DNA from: Planctobacterium marinum
GTDB lineage: Bacteria > Pseudomonadota > Gammaproteobacteria > Enterobacterales > Alteromonadaceae
Reading direction: 5' to 3'
DNA: 64,000 nucleotides
NCBI RefSeq assembly: GCF_036322805.1
Contig: NZ_AP027272.1
Coordinates: 2,232,001-2,296,000 of the forward strand
Positions 9,093 through 18,890 of the stretch are shown in pieces. The notes below the pieces were generated by a model. It saw only the letters and a list, made by a program, of their open reading frames with translations, did not search any database and was not told the origin of the DNA. How positions within the stretch are numbered: position 1 is the first letter of the stretch; each line of letters opens with the position of its first letter. A program made the translations under genes and the position numbers.

Positions 9093-10019
9093 ATGACAGT
9101 ATTAGTTTATGCCGAACACGATAACGTTTATCTAAAAGCAGAAACGGCAAAATTGATCACCGCTGCAAAGGCTATGGGTGACGACATTCACGTTTTGGTT
9201 GCGGGCTCTGATTGCGGTGCCATTGCTGCAGAAGCGGCCAAATTAAGTGGTGTAGCTAAGGTTGTTCACGTTGATGATGCCGCTTATAAAGAGCAGTTAG
9301 CTGAAAATGTCAGTGCTCTTGTGCTGAGTATGGCAAACGATTATAGCCATGTTGTTGCTGCTGCAACTACCACAGGCAAAAACTTCTTACCTCGCGTTGC
9401 CGCGCTGTTAGACGTTGCGCAAATTTCCGACATTATTGCGGTAGAGTCTGCAGATACCTTCGTGCGTCCTATTTACGCCGGTAACGCCATTGCGACAGTA
9501 CAGTCTGAAGACGCGATTAAAGTGATTACCGTGCGTGCATCAGCATTCGATGCTGTTGCGGCGGAGGGTAGTGCAGAAGTCATAACTATTGCTGCGTTGA
9601 CTGCTTCTGAAAAAGCCAGCTTTGTTTCTCAAGAGCTGACCAAGTCTGAAAGACCAGAGTTAACCGCGGCTGATGTGATTATTTCTGGTGGCCGAGGCAT
9701 GCAAAATGGTGAAAACTTCGCACTGTTGAACGGTATTGCTGATAAGTTAGGGGCTGCCATTGGTGCGTCACGTGCAGCTGTTGATGCCGGCTTTGTGCCA
9801 AACGATATGCAAGTCGGTCAGACGGGTAAGATTGTAGCGCCACAGCTGTATATCGCAGTGGGAATTTCTGGTGCCATTCAGCACCTTGCCGGTATGAAAG
9901 ACTCAAAGGTGATTGTTGCAATTAACAAAGACGAAGAAGCGCCTATTTTCCAGGTGGCTGATTATGGTCTGGTGGGTGACTTGTTTGAAGTTTTACCAGA
10001 GTTAGAAAGTTCGCTGTAA
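9093..10019 (+). CDS. etfA: electron transfer flavoprotein alpha subunit
   Basis: FAD-binding alpha subunit of ETF, 308 residues. The N-terminal half is the alpha/beta domain (MTVLVYAEHDN). The C-terminal FAD domain shows VISGGRGMQNGENF, GASRAAVDAGFVPNDMQVGQ, GKIVAPQLYIAVGISGAIQH and INKDEEAPIFQVADYGLVGD, all strongly conserved. Cotranscribed with etfB (start follows its stop directly), and a palindromic terminator lies 22 bases after its stop. Works with the divergent ETF-QO. Confidence 0.95.
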   Translation: MTVLVYAEHDNVYLKAETAKLITAAKAMGDDIHVLVAGSDCGAIAAEAAKLSGVAKVVHVDDAAYKEQLAENVSALVLSMANDYSHVVAAATTTGKNFLPRVAALLDVAQISDIIAVESADTFVRPIYAGNAIATVQSEDAIKVITVRASAFDAVAAEGSAEVITIAALTASEKASFVSQELTKSERPELTAADVIISGGRGMQNGENFALLNGIADKLGAAIGASRAAVDAGFVPNDMQVGQTGKIVAPQLYIAVGISGAIQHLAGMKDSKVIVAINKDEEAPIFQVADYGLVGDLFEVLPELESSL

Positions 10020-10034
10020 GCTGGCTTTAAAAAC

Positions 10035-10064
10035 TAAAAAACCGGGAACGTTCCCGGTTTTTTT
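10035..10064. terminator. bidirectional intrinsic terminator
   Basis: The perfect palindrome ACCGGGAACGTTCCCGGT (10041-10058) is flanked by A's on the left and T's on the right. It gives a stem plus U-tract on both strands. It lies between the convergent etfA and DEAD-box helicase genes and can serve both. Confidence 0.85.
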
Positions 10065-10088
10065 GTGCTCGCAAAAAACATTGCGACC

Positions 10089-11393
10089 TTATTTTTTCTT
10101 TTTAAAGGGTAGGTGACCCACTTCTTCACCCGCAAGGGCATTAAACTTTTTCTTCTTGGCGGCTTTTTGCCAGGGAGATTCTTGCGTTTTCGCTTTGCTG
10201 TTTTGGTTCTTGGCCGGACGCTGTGCCGCCTTATCAGACAGGCCTTTAAACTTGGCTTCCAAGCCTTCAATTTCTTTAAACACTGGCGCTTCAGCAAGAA
10301 ACTGCTTGAGCAAGATAAAGCTTTTCCAGTCCTTTTTACTCACTAACGATATCGCCTTACCCTTTACTCCGGCCCGTCCGGTTCGCCCAACGCGGTGAAC
10401 ATATTCCGCAGCTTTAATAGGTAAGTCCATGTTGATTACCAGGCTGACGGAAGGAATATCCAGGCCTCTTGAAGCCAGATCTGTGGTTACCAGTACCTGG
10501 GCCTTATTGTTAGAAAAATCAGCCATGATTTGGTTACGCTGACTTTGTAACATTTCTCCGTGTATCGCCAGACTGGAATAGCCGTCTTCGTTTAACAAGT
10601 TCGCTATACGGTCTGTATCGGCACGAGTGGCGGTAAACAAGATAATCTGACTACGTGTCTCAACCTGTTTAATAAAGTGCTTTAACAGTGTCTCCTTGTG
10701 TTCAATGTGATCGGCAAAATAAAACGACTGCTCAATATCTGCATGAGCGATATGCTGGTCGTCCAGAGTGATTCGGTGAGGTGCCTTTAGCATTAATTCT
10801 GAGATTTGAGCCAAATCAGCATTGTCAAAGGTTGCTGAAAACAATAGCGTTTGTCTCTTTCTGTGGTTTGCCGCCTGATCGATAATGGTCAGTTGGCTAC
10901 TGAAACCCAGATCTAAAATCCGGTCCGCTTCATCCAGAATCAGCATTTCCAAGCCTTCCAGATAGAGGCTCTTATCTTCAATATGATCCGCTACGCGCCC
11001 CGGTGTGCCGATTACAAAGTCGGGATAGCGCTTTAACAATTTTACCTGATCATTGAAGTTTTCACCGCCGATCAAAAGTACTGGTTTACCTGCTTGAGGC
11101 GGCAACAATTTTTTTAGTTCAACCAATACTTGTTTAGCTAGTTCTCGAGTTGGCGCAACAATTAAGGCTCTGGGATCTTTTTTACTTAAGGCTTTTTCTT
11201 TATATATGCGTTGTACAGCCGGAACAAGATAGGCCAGGGTTTTACCTGAGCCAGTTTTAGAAGACGCCAGGATATCTTTGCCTAACAAGGCATGTGGAAT
11301 GGCACTGGCCTGAATATCTGTCGCTGTTTCAAGATTCTGGATTTGAATGGACTTTAACAGGCGATGGTCCAGTGGTAATTCGCTAAATAACAA
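10089..11393 (-). CDS. DEAD-box RNA helicase
   Basis: An ATP-dependent RNA helicase of 434 residues. Motifs in order are the Q motif region (ATDIQASAIPHALLG), Walker A SKTGSGKT, Ia PTRELA, TPGR, DEAD (LILDEADRIL), SAT (LLFSATF), then the second RecA domain with DLASRGLDIPSV and HRVGRTGRAG. A basic lysine-rich tail follows (about residue 385 on), as in RhlE/SrmB-like helicases that work in ribosome assembly or cold-adapted RNA unwinding. The exact subfamily is not resolved, so no symbol is given. It converges on etfA across a shared terminator. Confidence 0.92.
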   Translation of the reverse strand: MLFSELPLDHRLLKSIQIQNLETATDIQASAIPHALLGKDILASSKTGSGKTLAYLVPAVQRIYKEKALSKKDPRALIVAPTRELAKQVLVELKKLLPPQAGKPVLLIGGENFNDQVKLLKRYPDFVIGTPGRVADHIEDKSLYLEGLEMLILDEADRILDLGFSSQLTIIDQAANHRKRQTLLFSATFDNADLAQISELMLKAPHRITLDDQHIAHADIEQSFYFADHIEHKETLLKHFIKQVETRSQIILFTATRADTDRIANLLNEDGYSSLAIHGEMLQSQRNQIMADFSNNKAQVLVTTDLASRGLDIPSVSLVINMDLPIKAAEYVHRVGRTGRAGVKGKAISLVSKKDWKSFILLKQFLAEAPVFKEIEGLEAKFKGLSDKAAQRPAKNQNSKAKTQESPWQKAAKKKKFNALAGEEVGHLPFKKKK

Positions 11394-11449
11394 GGTAATA
11401 ACTCAATAAACGATTAATGAGCTAAATATACCACAATACGCAAATTAAT

Positions 11450-11476
11450 GAGTGGACTAATCACGTTAGCCCACTC
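11450..11476. terminator. hairpin downstream of scoB
   Basis: GAGTGGACTAA / TTAGCCCACTC, 10 of 11 positions pairing around a 5-base loop, 12 bases after the scoB stop. Only a weak T-rich tail follows on the minus strand, so it may act as a weak terminator or 3'-end stabiliser. Confidence 0.45.
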
Positions 11477-11487
11477 AGTTGCAAGTA

Positions 11488-12144
11488 TCAGAACTGCATT
11501 TCAGGGATTTCACCCTCAGCAACGAGTTTGCCTGCGGTTTTTTCTCTGATTTCATCTACAGAAACACCCGGTGCGCGTTCTTTGAGGTGGAAAGCACCGT
11601 CGTGTACTTCTAATACTGCCAGGTCGGTGATAATGCGTGTGATGCAATTTACACCGGTTAAGGGCAGGGTACATGACTCTAACAGCTTGGATTCGCCTTT
11701 TTTGTTAGCATGAGTCATGGTAACGATAATGTTCTTTGCACCCGCCACCAGGTCCATTGCGCCGCCCATGCCTTTAACCAATTTGCCGGGGATCATCCAG
11801 GAAGCAATATTGCCATTAACATCTACTTCAAATGCACCCAAAACAGTGATGTCTACATGACCACCACGGATCATGGCAAAGCTTTCGGCAGAATTAAAAA
11901 TAGAGGCACCAGTGATAGCTGTGACGGTTTCTTTACCAGCATTGATCATGTCGGCATCCACTTGCTCTTCAGTGGGATAAGGGCCCATACCCAATAAGCC
12001 GTTTTCGGATTGCAGCATCACCTCAATATCGTCAGGCACAAAGTTGGCAGCCAGTGTTGGGATACCAATACCCAGGTTTACATAATCACCATCTTTAAAT
12101 TCTTTTGCCACACGCATAGCAATTTGATCTCTTGATAATGCCAT
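11488..12144 (-). CDS. scoB: 3-oxoacid CoA-transferase subunit B
   Basis: Beta subunit of a succinyl-CoA:3-oxoacid (or acetate:acetoacetate) CoA-transferase, which activates acetoacetate or related acids by CoA exchange. The catalytic glutamate is Glu47 in [13 protein letters not shown], where the covalent CoA thioester forms. GIGIPT (25-30), the [15 protein letters not shown] stretch and the [12 protein letters not shown] loop are family signatures. 218 residues is normal. AGGAGC eight bases upstream sets the start. It follows subunit A by 2 bases, so the two are translationally coupled. Confidence 0.92.
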   Translation of the reverse strand: MALSRDQIAMRVAKEFKDGDYVNLGIGIPTLAANFVPDDIEVMLQSENGLLGMGPYPTEEQVDADMINAGKETVTAITGASIFNSAESFAMIRGGHVDITVLGAFEVDVNGNIASWMIPGKLVKGMGGAMDLVAGAKNIIVTMTHANKKGESKLLESCTLPLTGVNCITRIITDLAVLEVHDGAFHLKERAPGVSVDEIREKTAGKLVAEGEIPEMQF

Positions 12145-12146
12145 TT

Positions 12147-12854
12147 TTATTGCTCCTGACTGCGAGTTACACGACGTTCGATACGTTTTTCAAAGCTGCC
12201 TTTGATGACGCGATTGACGAAAATTCCTGGTGTGTGAATTTGTGTAGGAGGGATTTCACCCGGCTCCACGATTTCTTCTACTTCTACGACAGTAATTTTA
12301 CCTGCTGTGGCAGCCATGGGATTGAAGTTCATCGCTGTATCACGGTATACGCAGTTACCGTAGCGATCTGCCTTCCAGGCTTTGACGATGGCAAAATCGC
12401 CAGTGATGGATTCTTCCAATACATAACCGCGGCCGTCGAATTCGCGGATCTCCTTGCCCTCAGCTACAGGGGTACCAAAACCAGTGGCAGTATAAAAAGC
12501 AGGAATGCCCGCACCGCCTGCGCGCATTTTTTCTGCCAGTGTCCCTTGTGGGGTAAGTTCAACTTCCAATTCTCCGGCAAGTAATTGCTGTTCAAACAAG
12601 GCGTTTTCACCTACATATGAACTCACCATTTTTTTAATTTGGCGATCTTCTAAAAGAATGCCCAAACCAAAACCATCAACACCACAGTTATTCGATACAA
12701 CCGTTAAGCCGCTGACACCTGATTTTTTTATTTGCGCGATAGAACCTTCCGGAATTCCGCACAATCCAAAACCACCCGCGATGATTGTCATGTTATCTTT
12801 CAGGCCATCCAGTGCTTCTTCGAAGCTGGAAACCACTTTATCAAAACCTGCCAT
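12147..12854 (-). CDS. scoA: 3-oxoacid CoA-transferase subunit A
   Basis: Alpha subunit of the heterodimeric CoA-transferase, 235 residues. Glycine-rich [16 protein letters not shown] near the N-terminus, [34 protein letters not shown] and the later FTAT-like [18 protein letters not shown] stretch identify it. AGGA precedes the start. It heads the scoAB operon and is divergent from a LysR-type gene 98 bases away, the usual sign of local regulation. Confidence 0.92.
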   Translation of the reverse strand: MAGFDKVVSSFEEALDGLKDNMTIIAGGFGLCGIPEGSIAQIKKSGVSGLTVVSNNCGVDGFGLGILLEDRQIKKMVSSYVGENALFEQQLLAGELEVELTPQGTLAEKMRAGGAGIPAFYTATGFGTPVAEGKEIREFDGRGYVLEESITGDFAIVKAWKADRYGNCVYRDTAMNFNPMAATAGKITVVEVEEIVEPGEIPPTQIHTPGIFVNRVIKGSFEKRIERRVTRSQEQ

Positions 12855-12952
12855 TTGAGTTCCTGAGTTAACAAAATGTTAATTCAGTATCGTTGACATA
12901 ATTTAATTTGTAAAATTTAATATATTAAACAACTGATTAATATTATTTATAT

Positions 12953-13849
12953 ATGAATGTTACTCTTAAGCAGCTTAAAGCCTTTGTTGAATTGGCTGGC
13001 AGTAAAAGTTATGCCACGGCTTCTGAACGACTGAGTTTGAGCCAGCCAGCACTGAGCATTTGTATCAAAAATTTGGAAACCGAAGTGGGTGGCACACTCT
13101 TTAGCCGCACTACTCGCAGTGTTGAGTTAACGCCCGAAGGTCACGCTTTTTATCCCAAAGCCAGAAAGCTATTACTTGATTGGTTTGATACGTTCGAGGC
13201 AGTGAATGAGATGTTTACTTTGCAGCAAGGGCGTATCACGGTTTCTGTTATGCCCTCGTTTGCCTCATCTTTACTACCGCCAGTGTTGAAGCAATATAAT
13301 CAACAGTATCCCAACATTCGCATTGATGTTATTGACGTGGTTATGGAGGCCGTTATTGCTTCAGTGAAAAAAGGTGAGGCTGAATTAGGGATAGTTTTTG
13401 AGCCCGATAAGTTGGTGGAGTTAGAGTTTATTCCGCTGTTGCAAAACGATTTTGTCGCTGTTATGCACCCGGAACACTCATTAGCTGAAAAGACAAGCCT
13501 GACCATCACAGAATTTGCGGGACATGCTATGGTGATGATGAACCGGGGCTCTTCGCTTAGACTTTGGCTGGAACAAGTTTTTCAAGGTCAGTCAATTGCA
13601 CCATCCATTGCCGCGGAAGCATGGCAACTGGATACGCTGGGAGAGATGGTAAAGGTCAATCTGGGATTATCTATTGTTCCAGGATTGTGTAAAACTCAAA
13701 TGTTAAGGAAAGATTTAGTTTGCGTACCGGTTATTGACAGTGGTTTGGTGCGTAAGGTGGGAATAATTCAGCGTGCTGATGCCAGTTTATCGGCATCAGC
13801 TAATGCTCTGCGGCAGCTTTTGCTGGCTATGCTACGAGCGGAGAAGTAA
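12953..13849 (+). CDS. LysR-family regulator next to scoAB
   Basis: A LysR-type transcription factor of 298 residues. The N-terminal winged helix-turn-helix is clear (LKQLKAFVELAGSKSYATAS, then LSQPALSICIKNLE), followed by a periplasmic-binding-protein-like effector domain. It is divergent from scoAB across a 98-base A+T-rich intergenic region, so control of scoAB in response to a pathway acid or CoA ester is the natural inference. No strong ribosome binding site precedes the ATG. Its stop lies 3 bases from the 3' end of the next, convergent gene. Confidence 0.88.
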   Translation: MNVTLKQLKAFVELAGSKSYATASERLSLSQPALSICIKNLETEVGGTLFSRTTRSVELTPEGHAFYPKARKLLLDWFDTFEAVNEMFTLQQGRITVSVMPSFASSLLPPVLKQYNQQYPNIRIDVIDVVMEAVIASVKKGEAELGIVFEPDKLVELEFIPLLQNDFVAVMHPEHSLAEKTSLTITEFAGHAMVMMNRGSSLRLWLEQVFQGQSIAPSIAAEAWQLDTLGEMVKVNLGLSIVPGLCKTQMLRKDLVCVPVIDSGLVRKVGIIQRADASLSASANALRQLLLAMLRAEK

Positions 13850-13852
13850 AAA

Positions 13853-14617
13853 CTACCACTTTTTCTTGGGCGCAAACAACTCGTCTAACTCATCTCGCTC
13901 TTCTTCAGCGCGTTTTGCTCTGTCCTCAGCGTTGGCTTTGGTCAGAGACTCTTGGATGTTCATTAGTTTCTCATTAATTCTGGCGGCTTGACCACGGGTG
14001 TAATCATCTTGATTTGGAAATGCATTAAGTGCGGCCACAGCTTTTTCATAGTATTGTCGCGCCGAACCCATCATGCCTGCTTTCATTGCGGCATTAGCTC
14101 TGCGGCTCAAGGTTTCGATATTAACCCTGAGTTGTAGCTTATCCAGACGCTTATCTTCCGTAGCAAATGCTTGAGTATCTACTTTGCCTCTGCCGTGTTC
14201 AGCACGTAACAATGCGCGTTGCTTTTTCAGGCACTGGATGAATACAATAATTTGTTTGTCAGAGTCGGGCAGTTGAATAAGGTCATCGCCTTGACCGTTA
14301 TCCAGAGTGATGTCTTTAACTCGCTGTTCTGCGTCTCTAACGCGTTGTTTTAAGCCGGGTTGTTTTGGGTCCATTTCGTACATCACCTTTAAGGCACCTA
14401 AAACCCGCTTTTGTAATATTTGTAAAAGTTGTGGAGAAGTAGGGATGTTTGCTGAGGCCATGATGACATCCTCAGTCTCGTCCAGAATATTTTTCTGCTT
14501 GGCGATTTCGACTCTGCGCTCAGACTCAATTTTTTCTTTGTGCTGCTGAATAGCATTTATCATGATTGCTATTACCAGCAGCGCAACAATTAAAACGATA
14601 ACAATAGTAAACATCAT
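13853..14617 (-). CDS. membrane-anchored coiled-coil protein, unknown
   Basis: A 254-residue protein of unknown function. Residues 3-22 are one strong transmembrane helix (TIVIVLIVALLVIAIMIN). The rest is soluble, charged and helical, with a likely coiled coil at about 25-50, a middle helical repeat, and a TPR-like segment (MMGSARQYYEKAVAALNAF, about 185-205) that resembles a tetratricopeptide unit. The tail ends in acidic then basic residues (ELDELFAPKKKW). It looks like a conserved Alteromonadales membrane protein. No catalytic motif is visible. It converges on the LysR gene with only 3 bases between them. Confidence 0.7.
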   Translation of the reverse strand: MMFTIVIVLIVALLVIAIMINAIQQHKEKIESERRVEIAKQKNILDETEDVIMASANIPTSPQLLQILQKRVLGALKVMYEMDPKQPGLKQRVRDAEQRVKDITLDNGQGDDLIQLPDSDKQIIVFIQCLKKQRALLRAEHGRGKVDTQAFATEDKRLDKLQLRVNIETLSRRANAAMKAGMMGSARQYYEKAVAALNAFPNQDDYTRGQAARINEKLMNIQESLTKANAEDRAKRAEEERDELDELFAPKKKW

Positions 14618-14922
14618 TCGCTGAAGTTGCCTTTTTTGATTTTAATTCTTAACCGCAAGCTATCTTAAACTTTTTTACTCTGAGTTGAGGTATAACACAT
14701 TATATGCCGTTGTGCCGGAATAGGCCATCAGCCACCAGTTATCCCCAAATATCTCAATACTTTACATGCTCTGCAACAAACCTTGCAAGTTTATCTATGT
14801 GTTCTTGCTAAAAATCACTGGGTAAAACAGCAATCTACTGCGCCAAAGTGAAACGCATAAATGCATCTCCTTTGCTTTCCAGCGGGCTAAGTAATGGAAA
14901 GCGGTCGCTAAAAAAACTTGTT
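14618..14922. other. intergenic stretch
   Basis: 305 bases between the start of the membrane protein gene and the end of the histidine kinase gene. No coding frame is credible. GCGGTCGCT at 14901 is exactly complementary to AGCGACCGC at 14958 inside the kinase gene, with a 48-base spacer; this may be chance. The leftward promoter of the membrane protein gene should lie at the left end. Confidence 0.35.
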
Positions 14923-15651
14923 TCAGGGAAGTCGCAAGGCAAAAACTCCGCCACCTAAGCGACCGCCATTGGCAAGTTCAATGGCACCTTTCTTATCATC
15001 AGATACGTGCGCTTCGGCGATAAGCCGCGCAAAGAACAAACCCAGTCCTGTTCTGCCTGTGCTGATATCTAATTGGCTGATCTCGGCTTTGGTGATATCT
15101 AGCATTTTGTCGGGATAACCCGGACCGTCATCTTCTATTATTAACTCGAGCATATTGTTTACTTCCCTGGCGCTGATTATGAGCTTGTGTTTGCCGTAAC
15201 GGATAGCATTGACGATAACATCACTGATCAACACATTTACCAGGTCCTGATCAAAATACCAGTGCAGATCCTCTTCTTGCTCTATGGTTAAGTCGATTCC
15301 CCTGGTATTGATATGATTTTGGTTGTAGGCCACCACATCATCAATGAAGTCATCAAGGTAATGTTCATCTATATTTAATGGCAGGTTGTCCAGTTGCGTG
15401 CGGTATAGTGATAAAAGCTGGATGAGCCCGGTGTTAAGGCGGGCAGCCTGGTAATGAATGGACGCGGCTTCTTTAATTCCCACGCCGTGTTCACGAAGAG
15501 TACTTTCCAGTTCTTCTATAGACTGAATCATCAACGACAGGGAATTTTTCATGTCATGTACGGCAGCTGCCAAAACTGAAGAAAAATCTATTTTGTCTTT
15601 TCGCTGTTTCACAGGCTTTAACTCGGGATCTGGGAAATATTCTCTAATCAA
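14923..15651 (-). CDS. soluble histidine kinase without sensor domain
   Basis: A sensor-kinase core of 242 residues. The H-box is VHDMKNSL (His32). The dimerisation helices follow, and the catalytic domain has the N-box DVIVNAIRYG, G1 DDGPGYP and G2 GRTGLGLFF. There is no transmembrane segment and only about 28 residues precede the H-box, so input must come from a partner protein. The only usable start is the TTG at 15651: a stop codon lies six codons upstream and no ATG occurs before the H-box methionine. No response regulator is adjacent. Confidence 0.82.
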   Translation of the reverse strand: MIREYFPDPELKPVKQRKDKIDFSSVLAAAVHDMKNSLSLMIQSIEELESTLREHGVGIKEAASIHYQAARLNTGLIQLLSLYRTQLDNLPLNIDEHYLDDFIDDVVAYNQNHINTRGIDLTIEQEEDLHWYFDQDLVNVLISDVIVNAIRYGKHKLIISAREVNNMLELIIEDDGPGYPDKMLDITKAEISQLDISTGRTGLGLFFARLIAEAHVSDDKKGAIELANGGRLGGGVFALRLP

Positions 15652-15779
15652 ATCAGAAAATTTAAACTACAACAATAGCTTAATAGTGAAAAAAAGGGCT
15701 TTTGTGAACCCTAACTCCAATCTTTTTTTCTATTTTTTCTAAAATTTTATGGAATTAATGTCGCCATAGGTATATATAT

Positions 15780-15793
15780 TTTGCATATGCAAA
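15780..15793. promoter_or_regulatory. palindrome upstream of cysB
   Basis: The perfect 14-base palindrome TTTGCATATGCAAA lies 27 bases before the cysB ATG, between the divergent kinase and cysB genes. It could be an operator or simply an A+T-rich promoter element; no regulator is identified. Confidence 0.3.
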
Positions 15794-15807
15794 TTAATAA
15801 AAGGTAG

Positions 15808-16794
<987 letters not shown>

Positions 16795-16797
16795 AGC

Positions 16798-16823
16798 GTT
16801 TGTCCGGCTGAAGCCGGACAAAC
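16798..16823. terminator. hairpin between cysB and sdaA
   Basis: GTTTGTCCGGC-TGAA-GCCGGACAAAC, a perfect 11-bp stem with a 4-base loop, just after the cysB stop and 8 bases from the 3' end of convergent sdaA. Neither strand has a clear T-tract after the stem, so termination strength is uncertain. Confidence 0.6.
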
Positions 16824-16830
16824 AAAAGAC

Positions 16831-18204
16831 TTAACACTCGACGATATTCACAGCTAAACCGCCTCGCGCGGTTTCTTTGTATTTAGACTTCATATCATTA
16901 CCCGTGTCCCACATGGTTTTAATGACTTTATCCAGGGTAACTTTCTGTACACCTGTACCACGCAGGGCGAGACGAGAGGCGTTGATGGCTTTTACCGCGC
17001 CCATGGCATTGCGCTCTATACAGGGCACCTGAACCAAACCACCTACGGGATCGCAGGTAAGCCCAAGGTTGTGCTCCATGCCAATCTCCGCGGCATTCTC
17101 TACCGCTGCCACAGAGCCTCCGATGATTTCAGTGAGCGCTCCCGCCGCCATAGAACAGGCAACACCCACTTCTCCCTGACAGCCAACTTCAGCACCAGAA
17201 ATAGAGGCGTTTTTCTTATACAGAATACCGATAGCTGCAGCCGTAAGCAGATACCGATAGGCAGTATCTTTATCCACTTTTTGCACAAACTTGTCATAAT
17301 AGCTAAGCACTGCAGGAATAATCCCTGCAGCACCATTGGTGGGCGCTGTAACGACTTTACCGCCAGCGGCGTTTTCTTCGTTAACTGCAAGGGCAAACAG
17401 GTTAACCCAGTCCATAGCCAACATCGGATCCTGACTGTGCTCACACTTTAAACGTCGATAAAGTCCCGGTGCTCTTCGGGTGACTTTAAGTCCTCCCGGC
17501 AAAATGCCTTCAGTTTCAATACCGCGTTTAATGCAAGCCTGCATCACTTGCCAGATATCCCACAGCTTATCGATAATCGCTTGTTTGGGCTGGAATACTT
17601 TTTCGTTTTCCAACATCAAGGCACTAATACTCAGGCCGTGATCACGGCATTTCTGCAATAGTTCTGCGGCGCTATCGAAGTTGTAGGGCACTTCCTGTTC
17701 CGCATGCTGCAAAGCCGTTACTTTTTCTTTTTCAAAGTCCTGTTCTTTAATGATAAATCCACCGCCAATGGAATAATAAGATTGGCTAAACAGCACTGTA
17801 TCACCTTGCATAGCGTGAAAGGTCATGCCATTGGCATGTAGCTCCAACGTTTTACGGCGGTGGAATACAATGGCATCTTTTCTTGGAAAAGCGGTGACTT
17901 TGTCGCCATCGAGTAATAACTTTTGAGTAGAATCCACCTCCGCCAGCATGGCATCGACGTTGTCCACATCAATGGTTTCCGGTAATTCTCCCAGAAGTCC
18001 TAAAATGACCGCTTTGCCGGTTCCGTGTCCCTTTCCTGTTTGTCCTAATGAGCCAAACAGTTCGGTTACTACCGCATCAGTCTGCTCAAAAAAGCCTTTT
18101 GCCTTTAAAAGCTGATTAAAATCTTTTGCGGCGCGCATTGGGCCGACGGTATGGGAGCTGGAAGGACCAATACCAATACTGAACATATCAAATACACTAA
18201 TCAT
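16831..18204 (-). CDS. sdaA: L-serine ammonia-lyase
   Basis: A 4Fe-4S L-serine dehydratase that deaminates L-serine to pyruvate, 457 residues in the single-chain form. The N-terminal domain begins [20 protein letters not shown], with the SSSHT motif of the family. The C-terminal catalytic domain includes [33 protein letters not shown] and [18 protein letters not shown], which supply the cluster cysteines. Convergent with cysB. An L-serine catabolic gene beside the cysteine regulator is suggestive but not proof of co-regulation. Confidence 0.95.
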   Translation of the reverse strand: MISVFDMFSIGIGPSSSHTVGPMRAAKDFNQLLKAKGFFEQTDAVVTELFGSLGQTGKGHGTGKAVILGLLGELPETIDVDNVDAMLAEVDSTQKLLLDGDKVTAFPRKDAIVFHRRKTLELHANGMTFHAMQGDTVLFSQSYYSIGGGFIIKEQDFEKEKVTALQHAEQEVPYNFDSAAELLQKCRDHGLSISALMLENEKVFQPKQAIIDKLWDIWQVMQACIKRGIETEGILPGGLKVTRRAPGLYRRLKCEHSQDPMLAMDWVNLFALAVNEENAAGGKVVTAPTNGAAGIIPAVLSYYDKFVQKVDKDTAYRYLLTAAAIGILYKKNASISGAEVGCQGEVGVACSMAAGALTEIIGGSVAAVENAAEIGMEHNLGLTCDPVGGLVQVPCIERNAMGAVKAINASRLALRGTGVQKVTLDKVIKTMWDTGNDMKSKYKETARGGLAVNIVEC

Positions 18205-18323
18205 GTGTTTCTCGTAGGGATTTTATTATTTTTTACTTAGTAGATATTGTCTGATGAATTGCGCGTAAAGCAAAGCAAAGAAGAGGTCTTACCAGCGTTT
18301 TACTGTAAAGGGGATTTAACGCT

Positions 18324-18890
18324 TCACAACAGGTGTCGTGACAAGGCCTTGATAAACGCCGCGGTGGCACCCCAAATCATCTGCCCTTGCCAGGGAATAA
18401 AGTAAACGGGGTAGGTGCTATTGTGCCGTTTTACCTGATGAGTCAGATGATTTGCTGGGTTAATGGCTTCAGCCAACGGAATTTCAAAAACATTGTCTAC
18501 TTCATCTGGGTTCAGTTGTAATTGAAATTCAGGCTCCACGATACTGATAAAGGGAGTAACCTCATAGCGAGATATAGTGCGAAATACGGGTAATTGGCCG
18601 ATAATTTCTACCTTGTCTCTGCTTAAACCAATCTCTTCTTCGGTTTCTCTGAGGGCTGTTTCTTTCAGGTGTATGTCGCTCTCATCGAATCGACCGCCGG
18701 GAAAACTCACCTGTCCTGCGTGATGTTTGAGCTTATCTGAGCGGCGCGTGAGTAGCAGGGTAAGCTGTTCTCTTTTTACCAGTGGCAACAATACCGCGGC
18801 GGCTTTGCCCTTTTTTCTCAAAGGATAATCTGGCTCCGGTCGCACGTTTCGAGCGTGGTAAAATCGTTGATTGAACTGCGTTAAATTCAT
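18324..18890 (-). CDS. Nudix hydrolase, CoA pyrophosphatase-like
   Basis: A 188-residue Nudix hydrolase similar to NudL/YeaB, which cleaves CoA and related pyrophosphates. The Nudix box reads GGRFDESDIHLKETALRETE followed by EEIGL, and the upstream LLTRRSDKLKHHAGQVSFPG stretch is the UPF0035 motif of CoA pyrophosphatases. Its start overlaps the pabB stop by ATGA, so the two are coupled; this pairing is common in gammaproteobacteria. Confidence 0.88.
   Translation of the reverse strand: MNLTQFNQRFYHARNVRPEPDYPLRKKGKAAAVLLPLVKREQLTLLLTRRSDKLKHHAGQVSFPGGRFDESDIHLKETALRETEEEIGLSRDKVEIIGQLPVFRTISRYEVTPFISIVEPEFQLQLNPDEVDNVFEIPLAEAINPANHLTHQVKRHNSTYPVYFIPWQGQMIWGATAAFIKALSRHLL

Noticed and set aside
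14901-14966. 9-bp inverted repeat GCGGTCGCT/AGCGACCGC as a terminator of the kinase gene
   Set aside because: One arm lies inside the kinase coding region with a 48-base spacer, too far for a normal terminator; left as chance.
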